This document shows, one piece after another, positions 59,793 to 64,000 of a stretch of DNA of 64,000 bases (its first letter is position 1; every line of letters starts with the position of its first letter). Origin of the DNA: Bacteroidota bacterium (GTDB taxonomy: Bacteria; Bacteroidota; Bacteroidia; Bacteroidales; VadinHA17). The stretch covers positions 1-64,000 of the forward strand of contig JADFDS010000009.1 of assembly GCA_018262715.1 (NCBI GenBank), in the 5' to 3' direction. A model generated the notes under the pieces. That model was not told the origin of the DNA and searched no databases. It worked only from the letters and a program-made list of their open reading frames with translations. The translations under genes and the position numbers were made by a program.

Positions 59793-61235
59793 CCCCTTCC
59801 TGCTGAATATCAGTAATCCCATAAATGTAAGGAAACCGTTTACCAGCAACATCTCGAAGCCGAACCTGTAACCGTTGAAGAGTTCTTCTGAAAAGACATT
59901 CAGGAAATAGCATAATACCGGTGAGATGATGGCTATCCACGGGGTAAAACGGTCGGTTACGCTTCTCTTCGTGAAGAGACCGAAGGTGTACAGGCCGAGC
60001 AGCGGTCCGTAGGTGTATCCGGCTATGGTGAAAAGCTTGTCAATTATCGCCCTGTCATTCATCTGCCTGAAGGCCAGTATGCAGATAAAAAAGATGAGGG
60101 CAAATGAAAAGTGCACGGTATATCTGATTCTGGTCTTCCTGGCATTATCCATCTCAGTCTTTTTCTCAAGGCCGAGGAAGTCTATGCTGAAGGAGGTGGT
60201 CAGCGATGTCAAAGCCCCGTCTGCACTAGGGAAGGCAGCTGAGATCAGTCCGATAAGGAAGACTATGCCGGCGGCAGGACTGAGATATCTGAATGCAATT
60301 GTCGGGAAGAGATCGTCAGTCATTGCCACATTGATGCTCTCGGCCCTGGCAAAGAAGACCAGGAATGCGCCGAGGACCAGAAACATGAAAACCACAACAA
60401 GGTTGATGGTGCTGAAGGTGAACATGTTCTTCTGAGCATCCATCAGGCGCCTGATGCTGAGGTTCTTCTGCATCATCTCCTGGTCAAGCCCGGTCATGGT
60501 AATAGTTATGAACATCCCGCTGAAGAATTGCTTGATGAAATGGCGCGGGTGATCCCAGTCAGTAATCACTATCCGTGACATGTCACTGTCAAACAGGTTC
60601 CTCATAAGCTTCTGCACAGGCTCTCCCAGTTCCCGGCTGATGAAAAAGACCGACAACACCACTGCAAGCAGCATAAACGTGGTCTGAAGTGTGTCTGTCC
60701 AGATGATGGTCCGGATCCCCCCCTTGAGGGTGTATATGATTATCAGGGCAATGAATATCAGCACGTTCACCCAGAAGGGAATATTCCATGCGTCAAACAC
60801 AAAGATCTGCAGAACATTTATTACAAGGAACATACGGAGTGATGCACCCAGGACCCTTGAAAGAATAAAGAATCCGGCCCCGGTCTTGTATGACCAGAAA
60901 CCGAACCGCTGTTCCAGGTAACCGTATATGGAGGTAAGCTTCAGGCGGTAATAGAGAGGAAGGAGCACGAGGGCAATCACCACGTATCCGAAGAAGTAAC
61001 CGAACGCCACCATCATGTATGAGAACTGGGTCTCTCCCACCCATCCGGGCACTGACATGAAGGTCACCCCTGACAGGGAGGCTCCGATCATGCCGTAAGC
61101 CACAACATACCACGGTGATGCTTTATTTCCGATATAGAACGACTGATGATTGGCTCTTCGTGCAGTAATGAAGGTGATGGCAAACAGCAGGAGCGTATAG
61201 GCTATGAAAATCAGCAGGATGAGGGTAGGTGTCAT
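59769..61235 (-). CDS. Sodium:solute symporter (SSS family)
   Basis: 488 residues with about 13 membrane helices. SSS features: GASLSGVTFMSVPGWVG in helix 2, GLDQEMMQKNLSIR, and GLISAAFPSADGALTSLTTS near helix 8 with the Na+-site Ser/Thr residues. It resembles the Bacteroidota subgroup annotated as sodium:solute or sialic-acid-type transporters, but no substrate can be assigned. A TACGTTTG box lies only 7 nt before the ATG. Confidence 0.9.
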   Translation of the reverse strand: MTPTLILLIFIAYTLLLFAITFITARRANHQSFYIGNKASPWYVVAYGMIGASLSGVTFMSVPGWVGETQFSYMMVAFGYFFGYVVIALVLLPLYYRLKLTSIYGYLEQRFGFWSYKTGAGFFILSRVLGASLRMFLVINVLQIFVFDAWNIPFWVNVLIFIALIIIYTLKGGIRTIIWTDTLQTTFMLLAVVLSVFFISRELGEPVQKLMRNLFDSDMSRIVITDWDHPRHFIKQFFSGMFITITMTGLDQEMMQKNLSIRRLMDAQKNMFTFSTINLVVVFMFLVLGAFLVFFARAESINVAMTDDLFPTIAFRYLSPAAGIVFLIGLISAAFPSADGALTSLTTSFSIDFLGLEKKTEMDNARKTRIRYTVHFSFALIFFICILAFRQMNDRAIIDKLFTIAGYTYGPLLGLYTFGLFTKRSVTDRFTPWIAIISPVLCYFLNVFSEELFNGYRFGFEMLLVNGFLTFMGLLIFSRKGSKTVGEA

Positions 61236-61242
61236 AATTCTG

Positions 61243-61250
61243 CAAACGTA
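61243..61250 (-). promoter_or_regulatory. -7 box for the symporter
   Basis: The complement TACGTTTG matches TAnnTTTG and ends 7 nt before the ATG at 61235, predicting a leaderless or near-leaderless mRNA. Confidence 0.5.
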
Positions 61251-61318
61251 TCTGCAAGAATACTAAAAAGATCGCAGATAAAAATTAAAAGCTGTCAGGT
61301 TTACGGCAAATATTGAAT

Positions 61319-61326
61319 TATTTTTG
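61319..61326 (+). promoter_or_regulatory. -7 box for recR
   Basis: TATTTTTG, 15 nt before the ATG at 61342. The TTG inside it (61324) opens the longer frame and is not the preferred start. Confidence 0.48.
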
Positions 61327-61341
61327 TCACAAAGTCGTATT

Positions 61342-61965
61342 ATGTCATCACGTTTCCCTTCAAGACTGCTCGAAGAGGCTGTGAATGAGTTTGCCTCGCT
61401 TCCCGGGATAGGCCGCAAGACAGCCTTCAGGCTTGTCATGCACCTGCTCAGGCGTGACAGCGGCGAAGTCCGCCGTTTCGGCGAAACAGTCATCCGCCTG
61501 AGGGATGATGTATGTTACTGCAGCGTCTGTCATGGCATCAGTGATACCCCGATGTGCGAAATATGCAGTGATCAGTCGAGGGACATCTCTGCCATCTGCG
61601 TGGTCGAAAACGTACAGGATGTGATGGCTGTGGAGAATACAAGGCAGTTCAGGGGCCTGTACCATGTGCTTGGAGGCATCATTTCACCGGTTGACGGCAT
61701 CGGTCCTTCTGACCTGACCATCAACAGCCTGGAAGAAAGGGTCCGCAGCGGCAGTGTCAGGGAGGTGATACTTGCGCTGAGCACAACCATGGAGGGTGAC
61801 ACCACAAATTTCTATATCTACAAGCGGCTGTCGGGCTATGATGTTCGTATAACTACCCTGGCACGCGGTGTGGCCATCGGAGATGTTCTCGAATATACCG
61901 ATGAGATCACCCTCGGGCAATCGATAGTCAACCGCCGCCTTTTCTCCCTTCCGTCACAGGGCTGA
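61342..61965 (+). CDS. recR: Recombination mediator RecR
   Basis: 207 residues from ATG at 61342. Helix-hairpin-helix [19 protein letters not shown], a C4 zinc finger ([16 protein letters not shown]), and a Toprim domain ([35 protein letters not shown]) followed by VTRLARGV-type [11 protein letters not shown]. With RecO/RecF it loads RecA on gapped DNA. Confidence 0.95.
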   Translation: MSSRFPSRLLEEAVNEFASLPGIGRKTAFRLVMHLLRRDSGEVRRFGETVIRLRDDVCYCSVCHGISDTPMCEICSDQSRDISAICVVENVQDVMAVENTRQFRGLYHVLGGIISPVDGIGPSDLTINSLEERVRSGSVREVILALSTTMEGDTTNFYIYKRLSGYDVRITTLARGVAIGDVLEYTDEITLGQSIVNRRLFSLPSQG

Positions 61966-62014
61966 CGGGTATGCTCCCGGGCCGGCCGTGACAGGCACGT
62001 CCTATGCAGTGACT

Positions 62015-62062
62015 TTCCCTGTCTGTCCGGAAACAACCTTCCCTGTCTGTCCGGAAGTAACT
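62015..62062. repeat. 24-bp tandem duplication
   Basis: TTCCCTGTCTGTCCGGAA occurs at 62015-62032 and 62039-62056 with similar 6-bp linkers. It is part of the 170-bp gap between recR and the aminotransferase gene; nothing else is seen there. Confidence 0.75.
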
Positions 62063-62135
62063 TTTTCAGCCTGCCGGCCACTGTCATTTTTTTATTCTGA
62101 AAATCTTGCTTAATTTGATACAAATCAATATTAGC

Positions 62136-63350
62136 ATGGCTGACACATTTGACAGGTTCTTTTCAGATGCATCGCATCTGATGAAGAAATCGGCTATCAG
62201 GGAGATACTTAAGCTGACGCAGCGACCGGAGATGATCTCCTTTGCCGGAGGTCTCCCCTCGCCTGACTCTTTCCCCATAGAAGACATCCGCAGAGTGACC
62301 TCGGAGGTACTTGAACAGGACGGCAAATCAGCTCTCCAGTATGGCACCACCGAGGGTGACAACAAACTCCGGACTCTCCTTGCCGAACGGCACCGGAAAG
62401 ATGGTCTTGAGATCGGACCGGAGAACATCATAATCACTACCGGCTCACAGCAGGCGCTTGACCTCTGCGGAAAGATTTTCGTCAACCGCGGTGATGTGGT
62501 GCTGTGCGGACTGCCTTCATACCTGGGCGGGCTCAACGCCTTCGCCAACTACGGGGCCCTGCTGAAGGGGATTCCTCTTGATGACCAGGGGATGCGTCCT
62601 GACCTCCTTGAAAAAACCATAACCGACCTGAAAAAGGAAGGAAAGATCATCAAGTTCATCTATATAATTCCCGACTTTCAGAATCCTACAGGCGTCACTC
62701 TCCCCAGGTCGCGCCGTCTCGAGATCATTCGCATCGCCGAAAGGCATGATCTACTTATTGTAGAGGACAGTCCGTACCGCGATGTCCGTTTTGCAGGGAC
62801 TCCTGAACCGCTGATGTCTTCCCTTGACACGCATGGCAGGGTAATGACCCTCAATACCTTCTCAAAGATACTTGCACCGGGTTTCAGGCTGGCCTGGGTG
62901 ACAGGTCACAGGGAGGTCATTGACAAGATGGTGACAGCAAAACAGTCAGCCGACCTCTGCACCCCTCCCTTCGTTCAGAAGATAGCAGCCAGGTACATTG
63001 AACAGGGGCTGCTTGAAACCAACCTGAAGAAGACGATAACGCTCTACCACCGGAGGCGTGATTTCATGCTGAAATGTTTCCGTGAGCTGATGCCGGAGGG
63101 TGTGAAATGGACCGAGCCTGATGGCGGACTTTTCCTCTTTGTGACCCTTCCTCCTGCCACGGATGCCGCACGGCTGCTCGAGAAAGCCATTCGCAGGAAC
63201 GTGGCTTTCGTCTGCGGATCAGTCTTTTACTGCAACAACGAAGGCCATAATACCATGCGTCTTAATTTTTCCTACGCAGATGAAAAGGATACCCTTGAAG
63301 GTATTCGCCGGCTGGCGGAAGTGATCAGGGAGGAAATGGCCACCCCATGA
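62136..63350 (+). CDS. LysN-like PLP aminotransferase (class I/II)
   Basis: 404 residues from ATG at 62136 (frame opens at 62106). PLP motifs: ISFAGGLPSPDSFP, LQYGTTEGDNKLR, ITTGSQQALDLCGKIF, IPDFQNPTGVTL, VEDSPYRDVRF and NTFSKILAPGFRLAW with the Schiff-base lysine. The N-terminal LIPISFAGG-type text is that of 2-aminoadipate/KAT-like transaminases, which accept many large amino acids. Four nt separate it from the glycosyltransferase. Confidence 0.9.
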   Translation: MADTFDRFFSDASHLMKKSAIREILKLTQRPEMISFAGGLPSPDSFPIEDIRRVTSEVLEQDGKSALQYGTTEGDNKLRTLLAERHRKDGLEIGPENIIITTGSQQALDLCGKIFVNRGDVVLCGLPSYLGGLNAFANYGALLKGIPLDDQGMRPDLLEKTITDLKKEGKIIKFIYIIPDFQNPTGVTLPRSRRLEIIRIAERHDLLIVEDSPYRDVRFAGTPEPLMSSLDTHGRVMTLNTFSKILAPGFRLAWVTGHREVIDKMVTAKQSADLCTPPFVQKIAARYIEQGLLETNLKKTITLYHRRRDFMLKCFRELMPEGVKWTEPDGGLFLFVTLPPATDAARLLEKAIRRNVAFVCGSVFYCNNEGHNTMRLNFSYADEKDTLEGIRRLAEVIREEMATP

Positions 63351-63354
63351 CCCG

Positions 63355-64000
63355 ATGGAACTCTCTGCAGTAATTGTTTCCTACAATGTCTGCGAGCTGC
63401 TCCGCGGTGCGCTGCAGTCGCTCATGGCTGCCGCGAAGGCGACAGAGCACGAAATCATTGTTGTCGACAACAATTCTTCAGACGGCTCTCCAGGAATGGT
63501 CAGCCAGGAGTTTCCTTCGGTAAAACTGATCGTTTCTGACAGCAATGAAGGATTTGCTTCAGCATGCAACAGGGGTATCCAGGCTTCGTCCGGAGAGTAC
63601 GTCCTTATACTGAATCCTGACACTGTCACCAGTCCCGATGCCATCACCAGGGCCCTTGATTTCATGAAAACACATCCTGATGCAGGAGCGGCCGGTGCAC
63701 ACATGACAGATGGCAACGGCAAATTCCTTCCTGAATCAAAAAGGGGCTTCCCATCCCCCCTGACCGCACTATTCAGGTTTACCGGCCTATGCAGGCTCTT
63801 TCCGAGTTCTGCCTTATTCAATGCATACTACCTGGGAGATAAGCCTGAGAACGAAACCTGCCGTGCAGACATCCTCACCGGTGCTTTTATGCTCATCCGG
63901 AGGAAAGCCCTCGATAAGGCAGGTCTGTTTGACACCTCCTTCTTCATGTACGGTGAGGACATTGACCTCAGCTGGCGTATAAGGAAGGCGGGGTTCAGCA
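63355..64000 (+). CDS. Glycosyltransferase family 2, truncated by the window edge
   Basis: ATG at 63355 opens a frame that is still open at 64000 (215 codons). It reads MELSAVIVSYNVCELLRGAL, IIVVDNNSSDGSPGMV, SNEGFASACNRGI, LILNPDTVTSP (DxD), LTGAFMLIRRKALDKAGLFD and MYGEDIDLSWRIRKAGFS, a complete GT-A core of the rhamnosyltransferase-like branch. It is related to the GT2 at 35627. The target glycan is unknown. Confidence 0.9.
   Translation, partial: MELSAVIVSYNVCELLRGALQSLMAAAKATEHEIIVVDNNSSDGSPGMVSQEFPSVKLIVSDSNEGFASACNRGIQASSGEYVLILNPDTVTSPDAITRALDFMKTHPDAGAAGAHMTDGNGKFLPESKRGFPSPLTALFRFTGLCRLFPSSALFNAYYLGDKPENETCRADILTGAFMLIRRKALDKAGLFDTSFFMYGEDIDLSWRIRKAGFS

Overview
The window is chromosomal DNA from a member of the Bacteroidota, most likely a Bacteroidales or Marinilabiliales-type organism. 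The signs are a type IX secretion (T9SS) locus (GldJ, PorP/SprF, PorU, PorV), several lineage-restricted families (DUF6452- and DUF6048-like pair, M56/BlaI pair, OMP_b-brl porin-like proteins), repeated matches to the Bacteroidota -7 promoter box TAnnTTTG upstream of genes, and almost no Shine-Dalgarno sequences. No rRNA, tRNA, CRISPR array, prophage or defence system was recognised.

Layout. 1-3.6 kb is a loose accessory region: the 5' end of an IS transposase, about 700 bp of non-coding DNA with strong RNA-like folds, a lipoprotein, a conserved hypothetical with a 44-residue partner, a 52-residue ORF and a cold-shock protein. 3.8-11.1 kb holds a lipoprotein glycosidase, a dipeptide epimerase coupled to an alpha-oxoamine-synthase-like enzyme, and a BlaI/M56 sensor pair with operator dyads. 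11.3-12.5 kb has two orphan envelope proteins. 12.6-19.2 kb is a sialic acid utilisation operon (sialidase, a short chimeric relic, neuraminate lyase, AGE-type epimerase, MFS transporter) divergent from a GntR/FadR regulator. 19.2-27.9 kb is a tightly overlapping operon for an acyclic carotenoid that is probably glycosylated and acylated (CrtB, CrtI, CrtD-like, CruF, CrtQ/CruC-like glycosyltransferase, CrtO/CruD-like acyltransferase), together with a TPR-like protein and a secreted 5'-nucleotidase. Two tandem barrel proteins lie upstream.

29.6-39.1 kb is mostly housekeeping: a glutaminase-less GMP synthase, FolC, PhoH with a PIN domain, then an mtaB-acyltransferase-GT2-metallophosphoesterase operon that meets murF tail to tail. 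39.2-47.0 kb is the T9SS locus, gldJ and porP-like leftwards and porU-porV-ispF rightwards, from a mirror-symmetrical divergent promoter. An 8-bp tandem repeat (14 copies) then separates ispF from hutU. 49.4-58.4 kb carries a zinc-ribbon/Nif3/MerR/M23 group, a second M23 gene, alaS and a long-chain acyl-CoA ligase. 58.6-64 kb has the DUF6452/DUF6048-like pair, a sodium:solute symporter, recR, a LysN-like aminotransferase and a GT2 cut by the right edge.

Regulatory logic readable from sequence: BlaI-type dyads sit inside the promoter spacer of the BlaI-M56 operon; the same TGTAATAC box occurs at the start of the nan operon and at the start of its GntR gene; many genes in operons overlap by ATGA, GTGA or TAATG, implying coupled translation.
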